From the NCBI RefSeq assembly GCF_910592395.1, contig NC_088322.1, forward strand, positions 14,565,431 through 14,629,430: 64,000 nucleotides of DNA. Reading direction: 5' to 3'. Each line of letters starts with the position of its first letter. The stretch's first letter is position 1. Origin of the DNA: Lineus longissimus. Lineage: Eukaryota; Nemertea; Pilidiophora; Heteronemertea; Lineidae. Below the pieces are notes generated by a model. That model had not been told where the DNA came from, did not search any database, and worked only from the letters and a program-made list of their open reading frames with translations. A program made the translations under genes and the position numbers. Shown one piece after another: positions 54,024 to 64,000 of this stretch.

Positions 54024-55238
54024 TACATCCAAATGAAGACATCGAGAACATCAATATCAATAGGGCCTACATGTATTCCTTTGAATTCCTGACACAATGT
54101 GGAACCATTATCAAAACAATGGTGCACTGGACTTTGAGATAAGCACCTGACACACATAAATGGCATGACAGAGGTCAATAAATGAATGATAAGGCAAGTA
54201 ACTGAGTAACTTGCAGAGTGAGGGTCATTTTCGAAGAAGTTTGTTTGGGCACTGACCAGTCATGTGCTTCACGTAGAGCAAAGGGTATTGCCTGAAGTCA
54301 GTTTAGGTCTTCTGAAATCTTCCGAGTGTGTACAATTCACTGATTTGTTGGGGCTCTGTCTTTGATTCGCTTCTTCGAAAAGGCCTCGCCTATTGACTAC
54401 CATGCTCGACAGTTTCTTCTTCTTCTTCTTGATTCTTCAGCATTCGCTCTGCATTTGGAAGTGATTTTCTCCAGGCAGTATTCCTCCTGCACTGCTCCAG
54501 TCCAAGACAAGAGTCAAGACCAGGGCAGGCGGGATGAGCTCATCACTAGACAGTGACATCATGCAGGATTTGTCTCAATCGCCAGTCAGACTGGTGCAAA
54601 CCATTTTGTAGGAATAATTTCTTAAGCTTGGGATGTTAGCAACACGCATTTGGTGTTGGAGTACTGAAAACTTGATACCCTGCAGTGTTTACTTTTTTGA
54701 AACACCCTGTATGCACAAAATTGCAAGATTCGCTAGTCGGTTTTCTCCCCAAAAGACACCTATATCGTCTTGTTTTATGCACTCAAAAATTGTTTTTAGA
54801 TTACTCTAGTGAATGATATAATCATTTTCTTAATTACTTACATCAGAAGGGAACAAAATAGAATTTTTAGAGGTAAAAATTGTAAAAGCAGAAATATTTT
54901 TTTTGTTATTTTTAGGTACCGGTAATTTTTTAAGTCTGTTGTTAACTTCCGTAGAGACCGCAATATCGGCACAGCCAGTAGCCGAAGACAGTGGCTCTAT
55001 GATTCCAATGGGAAGGCACTGCGCACACACCTGGAAATGGTGACCTCAGAGTCAATTCAGGGACTCTTGTCTCATTGAAGATCTGGGGATGTCGTTATAA
55101 GCACTGCAGAGATGGTGGTCAGCATGGTGAGCATGGTAAACCCTGATTTTACCGTGGTGAATCTGAGATCTTTTTCGTAAGGGTAGACCGCTTTTATTGG
55201 GACACTTCTCCTTGCCACAGACGTGGCCATAGATTTGA
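54024..55238. other. Intergenic, no gene seen
   Basis: TMEM41A promoter side. It contains a CTTCTTCTTCTTCTT-like run near 54415 but no supported exon on either strand. Confidence 0.45.
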
Positions 55239-56003
55239 CTTTCGATGATAGCTCAGACCAAGGGGCCTTGGTGCAGGTGGTATAGAGAGACGACAAGGTT
55301 TTGCCTGTCTTCACAAGCATAGTGAGATGATAGCTCAGACCAAGGGGCTTTGGTGCCGGTGGTATAGAGAGACGGCAAGGTTGTACCTGTCTTCACAAGC
55401 ATAGTGAGACGATAGCTCAGACCAAGGGGCCTTGGTGCCGGTCGTATAGAGAGACGGTAAGGTTGTACCTGTCTTCACAAGCATAGTGAGATGATAGCTC
55501 AGACCAAGGGGCCTTGGTGCCGGTCGTATAGAGAGACGGTAAGGTTGTGCCTGTCTTCACAAGCATAGTGAGACGATAGCTCAGACCAAGGGGCCTTGGT
55601 GCCGGTCGTATAGAGAGACGGTAAGGTTGTACCTGTCTTCACAAGCATAGTGAGACGATAGCTCAGACCAAGGGGCCTTGGTGCCGGTCGTATAGAGAGA
55701 CGGTAAGGTTGTGCCTGTCTTCACAAGCATAGTGAGATGATAGCTCAGACCAAGGGGCCTTGGTGCCGGTCGTATAGAGAGACGGTAAGGTTGTGCCTGT
55801 CTTCACAAGCATAGTGAGACGATAGCTCAGACCAAGGGGCCTTGGTGCCGGTCGTATAGAGAGACGGTAAGGTTGTACCTGTCTTCACAAGCATAGTGAG
55901 ACGATAGCTCAGACCAAGGGGCCTTGGTGCCGGTCGTATAGAGAGACGGTAAGGTTGTGCCTGTCTTCACAAGCATAGTGAGATGATAGCTCAGACCAAG
56001 AGG
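55239..56003. repeat. 82-bp minisatellite, about 9 copies, with a 246-bp higher-order period
   Basis: TCACAAGCAT recurs at exactly 82-bp steps (55311, 55393, 55475, 55557, 55639, 55721, 55803, 55885, 55967). Two diagnostic sites per unit (GAGATG/GAGACG and GTACCT/GTGCCT) cycle with period three from the unit at 55485 on. Each unit carries the hairpin CCAAGGGGCCTTGG. The first copy is the most diverged. Confidence 0.95.
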
Positions 56004-58606
56004 CGGAACTCGCCGCCGGTACGTCCTCCAAGCTGATATATCCGTACGACACTCATCTTCTCTGGTGCTGCCATCTGAGCTAAGAAAAAGTACGAATGTC
56101 TGTCGACTCATCAAGCCCTCTATCTGCTAACTGATTTACACGACACTGAACCATATTTTATACTTGGTTGTAGAAGGAATTGGGGAAATGATTTTTAAGA
56201 AATCGTCGATAAAATGCATTTACATCGTCTTTTGGCTTACGGAATCTGCCTAATGTATTTCCACAGCTCAGCATATGCACATGTACAAGTGTGTATACTA
56301 AAGCCAATCCCACATTTTGACAATGCCTGTCATATTGATCATTGTCAGAACAAAGGTCTCGCTTGAGCAGATAACTACTGGCCGGCCTGGTTCAAGGGTT
56401 GTTGTATTGTCTTTGGTCATGATCGGTCGCGGTTGATTTGAACGCCAGTCGGTTGGTGTGTGAGCTGCGGAGAACATCGCGGGGACACTTTCTCCGATTT
56501 CAAACGTAAAAATGCCTTCAAATTTTCCGAAACAAATCAAAACGGCTGCAGCAGTAGGTAAGGCACAGTATCTATTAGGTATGGATTGGTTTCAAAGGGT
56601 TTTTATTGTAGAAATAGTCATACAATCAAGGCGGGAATGAACTGCGCAGTTTGAAATTTTAAGTCAGACATGTTGAATTATGTACATCACTGCACTTCAT
56701 GTACATGTTCAACGGCAATTTTAATTGCCATCCCTAATCAAATACCATTTGCTCAAGGAAACTTAAGGCGCACGTCCAAGTCATGATGGTGAAGATTGAA
56801 GTGATCATATTAAATCTGCGAGATCCCACCACTGCTCTTCTATACCCTGTGATGTGGAAATCTCCACTGAATTCATGAAGGTTTGTCTAATTATATGTAA
56901 ATTGACGTAAACAGTTAACAGTTTTAAATTCAACAACAATTCAAGATCATTTGGCGGCCACTATCCCGACTGCGGTGTAGCACCCGACTGTAACTGGCAT
57001 GAAAAGGGGATACGCTGGTTATGGATGTCAGATCGTGGTTCCCTGACCTTTGCAAACAATTTCACTGGACGTAACCCACGCGGCGACACCAAGGACCGCT
57101 GGCTGATCAATTGATATGTTCGCAGAAGGGTGTCAAAGTCGGAGAGAAGAAGAGCCACTCTTCTCTTGTAGGGGGTTCACTTGGAAGTGTTTGCATTTGT
57201 TAGCCTATAAACACAAGATTTTAATCCTTCAGTCTTGGGTTTGGCGAAGAGAACTAATCTTACATAAGTCCCAGAACAATATCATATGTCTTTATGACAA
57301 TATTTATTACTGGGACCCAGTACAGTGCCGTTCTATCCAATATTCCTGGGGCTGTTGGAGAGGCTTCTTGTCTAAACAGTGCCATTCTGCCCCCTCTAAG
57401 GCATATACGTTGGTAACTAATGAATTGACTGCAAAATGAACGCAGTTGAACACAATGTGAATAATTCAGTCTCGGTTTCGCCGAAAAGAAGGCGATATGT
57501 TACTATTTGATAATGTATATGATCATGATAATGAGGAGACCCTGTGTGGGTGTTTGATCCAACATACTTTGATGTGATTGGAGATGGAAGTTTGCCATAG
57601 TGCCTTCAAAGGTATGTTAAAGACAGCATTGGTATACTACCTGGTGATATTCTGATGGAGCATATTGCCAGGAAAACTAAAGTGGCAGGTCTATAGTCTT
57701 AATTCACGTTGCGACTGTCCAAGTCAAAGGCAAGTCTTGCTGAAATTTATTGGAAGTAAATCTTGATCTTTATATGTATGTGTTCCTGAATTTGACCATT
57801 AACTTGATCTGTCTCATGATTTCAGAGGTGACTGACCCCTCGGCCCATGAGGTGTGAAAGCGAGAATGATGAGTGCCAGTCTTCAGAATGACGAGGTGGC
57901 AGTCAGGCCCAGTCACATCCGATCAGGTTGATCAGGTCCCAGATCGCCGATACTTCAGGGGAGTCGGGGGAAAGACTCTGGTGTAAAAGCAGAAAATTTC
58001 GGGCAGTACAGTGTACATGTACATTTGTACACAGGTTCTCAGCCAATCAGAATCCGATAAATCTGTGTCGTCATCGGGGCGTCATCATGAAACCGCTTAG
58101 TAGAACTTGTCATTATATCAATAGATATTTCTAAAATGATGCTTCAAATAACGCTGTTCTCAGATCGCCAGCTGTTCTTTCATGTGACATGCCTGATGTT
58201 ATTCCTGGTGATGAAATATATGTATTAGTAATGTAGTATATTTCTGGTGTGTTCACTATTGCAATAAATTATACAAATCCTGAAAATTTTTGCTTGTATT
58301 GTTATGTGATTGTTAATCAATCTCATTATTTTGAATACTGTACACATAAAGGAAGTATGGAACCATTAGAGTCAGGATTCGGGCATGAGGATAGAGTCAT
58401 TTCCAACGACAGAGCCAAAACAAGTCAACATCATCTCAGTGGTTACATACCTCATCGGGAATTCTTAGGAAGTTTTTACGCATCCTGGCACCAGTTGTTT
58501 TCAATATACTCCGCCTCTCGATATTTCAAGTATCAAAAACCTGAGTCTCAGGATAGATTATACGGGACTCTACAGTAATTACTTTACCTGCACTTGTGTA
58601 TTTCAG
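56004..58606. other. Unassigned stretch before the TMEM163-like exons
   Basis: This should hold the missing 5' exons of the next gene, but I recognise none. A possible first exon (ATG at 56512, 15 codons, then GTAAGG at 56563) ends in the wrong phase to join directly to 58607. No exon for the first two membrane segments was found. Confidence 0.4.
58481..58526. repeat. Interspersed repeat core, copy 2
   Basis: CATCCTGGCACCAGTTGTTT followed by TCAATATACTCCGCCTCTCG and ATATTT. It is nearly identical to copy 3 at 58766-58812 and related to copy 1 at 18761-18808. Confidence 0.65.
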
Positions 58607-60218
58607 GGCCTGTCTGTGCCTTGCTTCCCTTTTCCTGCTTTCTTTCGGGTCGACGTTTGCCAAATCACTCCACGATCTGATCGTACATGGGGCGCCATCT
58701 AGGGTAAGTTTGAAGCGCCGAGGACTTAGGTCGGGGGTCCATTTGGGTGGCTGTTACACACATTTCATACTGGCACCAGTTGTTTTCAATATTATACTCC
58801 GCCTCTCGATATAAACGACGTCGGAGTAAGAAAAAATGACCTCGGGATGCTGTTCATATTTAGGGAGACGTTCTGGTATGGGGACTGTGGATGATCAGAT
58901 ATTCCTTGTAGGCGCGTGAGTCGTGCCGACGTACTGAGAGAGAGTAGCGACAACTACCGGCGACTTTGTGTGATTTTGTCTATCCCACATCAGAGTACCT
59001 TCCCCATATACATGTACATGTATATTATTCCTTCAACAATGTCTTGTTGTGCTTTCAGAGTCCAGCCCTATGGATTATCGCTCTGACCAATGCCGTGATA
59101 TGTGTGGTCCTGGCGATCGCCAAGTTTTATCTAGGATATGAATTGGACAGCAAACCACTGATATCAGACGGTACGTAACTCATCCCCTTTCTTGAATTTG
59201 ACACATTTGGCCAAGCAATTCAATCGTTGGGGGATTTTCTGAGTTTAGATTTGTTTCTCTCTCAACGGACTAACCATCAGCTTAGTGATAGCTTGGCACT
59301 GTAGCTATACAGGAGACAGCGGAGTTTACGGATGACATTAAAACCCAACCTGGCCTGGAGATATTTTGAATTTGTCAGCTGCAAGCAATGTATTTTGAAA
59401 TTCCTTCACAAGGCATGCCGACTCACCGGCGGTGAACGTCAATCCTGAAGTCTCCTACTTTCAGGAGAAGGATGAACAAGACGCACAAAGCCGGTAGATC
59501 GGCATGTCACAGGATGATGACAACATTCTTTTGCAGGTTTAAGTTCATTCCTTGGCTTCGTCTTGGCCTCTGGCATCGTGTTGGAGACCAAAATCTACAA
59601 TGAGAACAGAAGGGTGTGGTACCTCGATTGTTCCTTTGGTGTCGTCTGCTCATTGATTCTCCTGGCTTATGCAATCAAGTGAGTATTGAAATATGTTACA
59701 CAAGTTGGCGATTTCACATAGACTACTTCTAATATAGGAGTATAAAACTGCAGGGAGTTCTTGAGTAGAGGTGCTACAAGAATACAGGTTCTTGCATATT
59801 TTTCATACATTCTAGAACCTCTACAGGAGGAACTTCGAGATCCATGAAATGCGAACGGGTGCCATCTTGGATTTCAACAAAGCCTGGTAGAAACTTGATA
59901 CCTGGATGTACACGGTTATGTACGCATTGTCTCACTTTTCTACCAACAGAGATAGCAACTTGTCGGTGAATTTGATGAATACATCCTTTCGAATTCTGAG
60001 GAAAGTTTCATGAAATCAACCATCATTACAACAGCAGTGATGCATCTGGAACCAGAGATTGAGAATTGATTTCCCCACTTTGTGTCATTGTTTGCTCATT
60101 AGTCCCTTTTACTTTCAGGTTGTTTTATGATCTGAATATGAAAAGAAAGACTTCTAAACAAATGAAGTTTGACCGTGACACCTCAGAGTTGAACTATCGC
60201 ACTACAGGGGAAAAATAA
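58607..60218 (+). CDS. TMEM163-like: TMEM163-like transporter-family protein, 3' exons (5' exons not found)
   Basis: Exons: 58607-58703, 59059-59170, 59537-59678, 60119-60218, with consistent phases and stop at 60216-60218. They encode four membrane segments matching the second half of human TMEM163: ACLCLASLFLLS with KSLHDL (human IACVILGVIFLLSS, KAIHDL), LAIAKFYLGYELDSKPLISDG, SSFLGFVLASGIVLETKIYN, VWYLDCSFGVVCSLILLAYA. TMEM163 belongs to the cation diffusion facilitator-like group and affects zinc levels in vesicles and at the plasma membrane. In exon 58607 the reading frame is open upstream across the acceptor, so the true N-terminus with the first two membrane segments must lie elsewhere or be lost. 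The soluble tail (RDTSELNYRTTGEK) is not conserved. Confidence 0.8.
58766..58812. repeat. Interspersed repeat core, copy 3
   Basis: ATACTGGCACCAGTTGTTTT followed by CAATATTATACTCCGCCTCT and CGATATA, in the intron after exon 58607-58703. It is a direct repeat of copy 2, 285 bp away. Confidence 0.65.
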
Positions 60219-61589
60219 CAACGATGTTTAAAAAGTGATGTGCAAAAAGCGATTCAACAATCAGTGCAATTATACATCGGAGGTAACATGATGACGTCAC
60301 GTCACGTGATCTCTGCTATTTTGTCACGTATCCTCTTGACGCTATATTTCATTCCACGGATTAAGTTGCTGGTGCCATCTGACGGGGAGTTAGGAACTGT
60401 GATTTATAAAGCAAGTGCAATGAGATTTGTTCAATTATTGTTTTCAAAAGGGGGCAATAGTGAGTTTTCGGAAATCCCCCGAAACGCCAACGTGAACGCC
60501 TATCCGATTGTTCGACATCGTGATCGGGCGGGATAGGGAATGGAATAGGATAGGCGTTCGCTTTGGCGTTTCAGGGGATTTGCGAAAACTCCCTAATTTG
60601 CCGTCCTGTAACGTAACTATGTTATATTTTATTGGAAAGCCGAGATCAATTTTTGATTGTATACTGTAAACTTTATCGCGGACATGTTTCTACATCAAAT
60701 TATTTGTTGATTATTGACTGTATAATGCTGATCATGGAAGATACCTGTCCAACTTATTGGTTGTATATCATCTTTATCTGTATCATAGTCCGTTGTTTTG
60801 AGAAAGTTACGAAAATTGCATTACATTTTTTCTCATGTACAAAAGTGCGTAGAGGCAACGATTACTAAAACAACGTCTTCCATTCAGTTTGTGCCGAATT
60901 CAAGCCCGATTTCGATGATCATTGACAAAAAGTCACCAATGAAGGCCATTAGAAAAAATCTGGCCATCAGTATTTAACTTCAGTCCGTGTTTTAACCATG
61001 ACATGTGATAGGAATAAAATTCAATTTCATACGACTTCATTGTTGGTTTTCGCTTTGTTCAAAAAATGTTTCTACGAGTCAAAAGGCACAATCGATATCA
61101 GTGTCATCGCAAGACAAGAATATCTACTGCTTCGGAGATGTTTATGCACTAAGAATGATGCATAACCTATCGTGGTGATGACTTTTGCAGTTGTTCAGGC
61201 AGGCAGCAGAGGTGACAGAGTATTATGTAACCACCCGTCACCCCTTCCATTTGGCAGGATAACTGAGAATACGTCAACAGAAATATGTCATGCATAGGCG
61301 ATATCGCGTACGAATAAAATAATTTCGGCTTTGATCAGACACCGTGTAGGCAATAAACATGATGGTTAATAGATTTCTTGGTGAAAGTATTTTGCACTCC
61401 GTCGATGACACTCGCTCAGGAATGTATACATGTACATGTATATCGTTTAGTTTCTAATTTGATCAAACTTGAATGTATGTCATTTCCTTGTAAAGTTCTG
61501 TTTACCGTCCGGTAGAGATTTTATCATACTGCAGATCGTATCAACAGCCGAAGTAGGAAACCGAGATAATTGGCAGGCCTTGTTGTCTG
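60219..61589 (+). other. TMEM163-like 3' UTR and flank
   Basis: AATAAA at 61013-61018 is the first good poly(A) signal after the stop, implying a 3' UTR of about 800 nt that includes the MITE at 60452-60602. No other exon is seen. Confidence 0.45.
60452..60602. mobile_element. Foldback MITE, about 150 bp
   Basis: The left arm from 60453 (GGCAATAGTGAGTTTTCGGA and onward to CCTATCC at about 60506) is inverted at 60549-60602 with about 45 matching positions. It includes the complementary words AACGCCTATCC/GGATAGGCGTT and GAGTTTTCG/CGAAAACTC. The short centre is GATTGTTCGACATCGTGATC. It is non-coding. Confidence 0.8.
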
Positions 61590-61596
61590 TATATAT
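61590..61596 (+). promoter_or_regulatory. TATA box candidate for the secreted peptide gene
   Basis: TATATAT lies 49 bp upstream of the ATG at 61645. Transcription about 30 bp downstream would give a 5' UTR of about 25 nt. This is supported only by position. Confidence 0.35.
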
Positions 61597-61644
61597 GCTG
61601 ACACTTATAGTGCGGATGTAGAACACAACATTGTGGAAATCACG

Positions 61645-62347
61645 ATGAAAAAATTAACGCGTATTGCTTGCTTTGCTATCTTGGCTCTGATATTGTCGGT
61701 AAGTGAAACCACTCGCGGTCCTGCAGCTTACACCTCTGAAGGCCTACCTCAAACGCCATTACGGGCACCATTTTATAGCCTAACCCCTAAACCAGGACCT
61801 AACCCTATATAAGATTCACTCTGCACGAAGATATTGACCAATTGAGGGCCCCATTCACTGTACGCCTTTTGGGGTTAACTCCAGGTAGTGAGACCAAGAG
61901 GCAAATATAGCTTGTAATTCAAGAGATGCGCCTGCTTTTCTGGCATCCCCGCATCGAAAATGCTCGTCCGAAGTTATGTTCACTGCGAACACTAATTCGG
62001 ACGAGCATTTATCCGATGTAGGTTTTAACTCATACCACACGTTCCTGCGTCCGAAGTGTTCTCTCACGCGAAGTAAAGTTACCAGACGTCTGAGATGTTC
62101 CTGTGAATACGCTTGGCTTATGGAATTATGGACTGTTGTCATGTTTCCGTTGGTAGGTTTCTATGCTCTCAACGGTGAGTGGAATGATCACCATTTCGCC
62201 CCTTTGGCCATTTTTTGGTAAAGACTACAGACTTTATTTTTATGTAAATTTCAGCCACTGGTTCCCGCTGTTAGTATCGATGACTTGACGCAAGGGCCCA
62301 ACGCGCCGCGTAGCGGCAAAAAAGCGAAGCTGGCAAAACATTTATAA
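61645..62347 (+). CDS. Candidate two-exon gene for a 48-residue secreted peptide
   Basis: Exon 1, 61645-61698, encodes MKKLTRIACFAILALILS, a textbook signal peptide (basic start, hydrophobic core), and ends at donor GTAAGT. Exon 2, 62255-62347, follows a T-rich tract and AG, stays in phase 0 and ends at TAA. It adds PLVPAVS (likely end of the signal sequence), then IDDLTQGPNAPRSGKKAKLA and KHL. GKK is a classical amidation plus dibasic processing signal, so a peptide ending NAPRS-amide is possible. A basic tail follows. AATAAA at 62499-62504 lies about 150 nt after the stop and a TATA box lies upstream, which makes a compact complete gene. I recognise no family. Neuropeptide-like or host-defence peptide roles are inference only. 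Exon 2 is GC-rich compared with its surroundings. Confidence 0.45.
61958..62010. repeat. 15-bp perfect inverted repeat
   Basis: AAATGCTCGTCCGAA (61958-61972) and TTCGGACGAGCATTT (61996-62010) form a perfect stem with a 23-nt loop, inside the intron of the candidate peptide gene. Confidence 0.7.
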
Positions 62348-62498
62348 CGGGTCACCGTCACTTATTATTGGACTTATAGCGCATTTACGGGGTTGCAACT
62401 ATTTTGCTTTATAGTGTCACCAGGAAAGAAAAGCATGCGACCTAACGCCGATCTATTTGTATAAAGTGATAATTGGAAGGTATATAGTAGGAAATATC

Positions 62499-62504
62499 AA
62501 TAAA
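62499..62504 (+). terminator. Poly(A) signal AATAAA for the candidate peptide gene
   Basis: Canonical hexamer about 150 nt downstream of the TAA at 62345-62347. Confidence 0.4.
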
Positions 62505-62520
62505 ATAATCATTCCATGTC

Positions 62521-64000
62521 GTCTTTTGAGGGCATTTTTGATTGTAAAAAATATATGTGTACGTCACCGTAGTCTCTGCAATGATAATTTTATCAGAGCA
62601 GTCTCGCGCAAGTAGAAGTTCTTTACCTACTAGTTCTTCACTTATTAGTCTCAACGTCTGGCGCAAAGCCAGACGTTTTCCATTACGATTTCACTACGAT
62701 GTTTGACAATAAGGAGCAGTGCGCGAGATATGCTAATGAGCAGACTTCCCTCGCTTGAGTTTCTGAAGAATGTTCCATATCGCGCTAAGCTCATCACTGC
62801 TGATTATGACAGGCGTGCAGCGGTAGGTATCTGCTCCCCAACTTCCACCCTAATACGGTACAATAAGTTACCATTTGATGAGAATGGGACAATGCCCTCA
62901 CTGTGTATGGAGTCATAGGGATAAGAAGACATTATTCATTAGTGTTGGTACAAGTGATTTTGCCCAAAAACCATGCGCATTCAAAAAACAAAATATGCAA
63001 GGTATCACGTACATGACCATGACGACGTGCAGAAAGTGCACTGGCCAGTGCATACCCTATGGCTATGTATAGTAAACATGGTAAACATGAACAACATCAT
63101 TATTCATCGGCAGTTCATTTTACTCCGAGCTTTTCCTGAAACATATTGCCATGATGATTAGGCCTACCATGTACCATGACCAATAACGGCACCAGATCAT
63201 GTAGATGTCAACAAGTTCACATGAACCGTATAATCCCGCATAATCCCGCATGGCGCATGTGGGGCATGCGTCTAAACCAAAGGCCCAAAATCACTTGTTT
63301 TGGTCTATTTCACTTGTGTTTCCCCCGTCTCCCAGTCCATAATACATTTACAGTTTACAATCCCCGATCATGGCCCAACAAAAGGTCATCGGTTGACTAA
63401 AGCCAAGGAACACAACTGTTCAATGGATTTATAGTTGAATGCGATCAAACTACGTCTTTTCAATCGTGGATTGTAAATTTAACCCCATGGGCCTAGGGAA
63501 GGCCCTATAACAATACTTTCGACACAGTTATTATCTCCGCTGCCTCCACCATGTTACACACAGTGCTCACTGCTGATTCTAAAATGTGCCACCTAGTCAA
63601 TTGCACTATCGTCATCACCTCATCATACTTCATTGACATTACAGGCACACATTGACATAGACCACTGTTGCAATCAACGACACAGTCGCTATCCAAGTAG
63701 CATTATAGAGGTAATTATCATTATCATACCTCATTAGCATGTGAACCAATCGCGTCGCGTCCTTTGCGATCACGGCAAAGCCTCGTGGAATAATGTCTTT
63801 CAACGTTGAATAATTTTTCATATTCCATGCCTACAACTTCAATTTCTTCATAATCCATGGCTAGAAGTTCAACACTAATATAATATCCAAGATAAAGTTA
63901 CAAGAAGTAGTCAATAGGGGTCTCTCACCTCTCACTGTATGTCCACACTATTCACGCTTGTACGAGGAATACATTCAATGCTGAATCTAACAACACCCAG
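62521..64000. other. Intergenic, no gene seen
   Basis: No exon is supported. It contains a perfect 10-bp hairpin (AACGTCTGGC at 62653-62662 with GCCAGACGTT at 62668-62677, loop GCAAA), a short direct repeat ATAATCCCGC near 63231-63250, and the inverted-repeat element at 63351-63480. Confidence 0.5.
63351..63480. mobile_element. Short inverted-repeat element with TTTACAATCC ends
   Basis: GTTTACAATCCCCGATCATG near 63353-63372 is inverted at 63460-63480 (CAATCGTGGATTGTAAATTT). The same end word flanks the compact inverted repeat at 21735-21774, so this is a recurrent family. It is non-coding. Confidence 0.6.

Noticed and set aside
55239..56003. CRISPR-like array
   Set aside because: Repeats are contiguous with no unique spacers, and the DNA is eukaryotic. 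It is a minisatellite.
55827..56114. 95-codon - strand frame with repeated YDRHQGP-like words
   Set aside because: Runs through the 82-bp minisatellite. The repeat explains it.
58249..58578. 109-codon + frame just before the TMEM163-like exons as its first exon
   Set aside because: Contains the interspersed repeat copy at 58481, has no hydrophobic segments like TMEM163, and stops before the acceptor at 58606.

Overview
The window is animal nuclear DNA. Genes are split by many short GT-AG introns, exons are compact, and the intergenic DNA is AT-rich and full of small foldback repeats. The proteins (topoisomerase II, RPL4, an Ly6 protein, an Ikaros-type zinc finger, a DLK/LZK kinase, TMEM41A, a TMEM163-like protein) indicate a bilaterian. 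Single pre-duplication forms of vertebrate families and frequent ACATGTACATGT palindromes suggest a marine invertebrate (invertebrate deuterostome or lophotrochozoan). I cannot name the species.

Layout, left to right. (1) 1-5780, + strand: last 14 visible coding exons of DNA topoisomerase II, then a 3' flank holding a foldback MITE. (2) 7.2-10.2 kb: a degenerate tandem array of about 105-120 bp units with an internal duplication of about 830 bp. (3) 10.8-14.3 kb, - strand: complete RPL4 with a terminal-oligopyrimidine start. Four introns each carry one C/D-box snoRNA: two U18 (SNORD18) copies and two related snoRNAs with a 28S-type guide. (4) 14.87 kb: a tRNA-Ser(CGA). (5) 16.5-17.7 kb, - strand: a GPI-anchored Ly6/uPAR-type protein. 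(6) 19.2-21.9 kb, - strand: an Ikaros-family zinc finger with four N-terminal fingers and the C-terminal dimerisation pair. (7) 22.5-38.6 kb: a head-to-head promoter region and long non-coding DNA, probably including the first intron of the next gene. (8) 38.6-45.3 kb, + strand: complete MAP3K12/13 (DLK/LZK, wallenda) kinase. (9) 51.7-54.0 kb, - strand: complete TMEM41A, convergent with the kinase. (10) 55.2-56.0 kb: an 82-bp minisatellite with a three-unit higher-order period. (11) 58.6-60.2 kb, + strand: 3' exons of a TMEM163-like zinc-transporter-family protein. (12) 61.6-62.5 kb, + strand: a candidate two-exon gene for a 48-residue secreted peptide with an amidation/dibasic motif.

The genes do not form an operon or a single pathway. 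RPL4 and its snoRNAs are one functional unit for ribosome production. The kinase-TMEM41A neighbour pair appears to be ancient microsynteny, since MAP3K13 and TMEM41A are also neighbours in human. The most notable points are the snoRNA-hosting RPL4, the LZK-TMEM41A pair, the candidate secreted peptide gene, the higher-order minisatellite and a set of distinct foldback MITEs.
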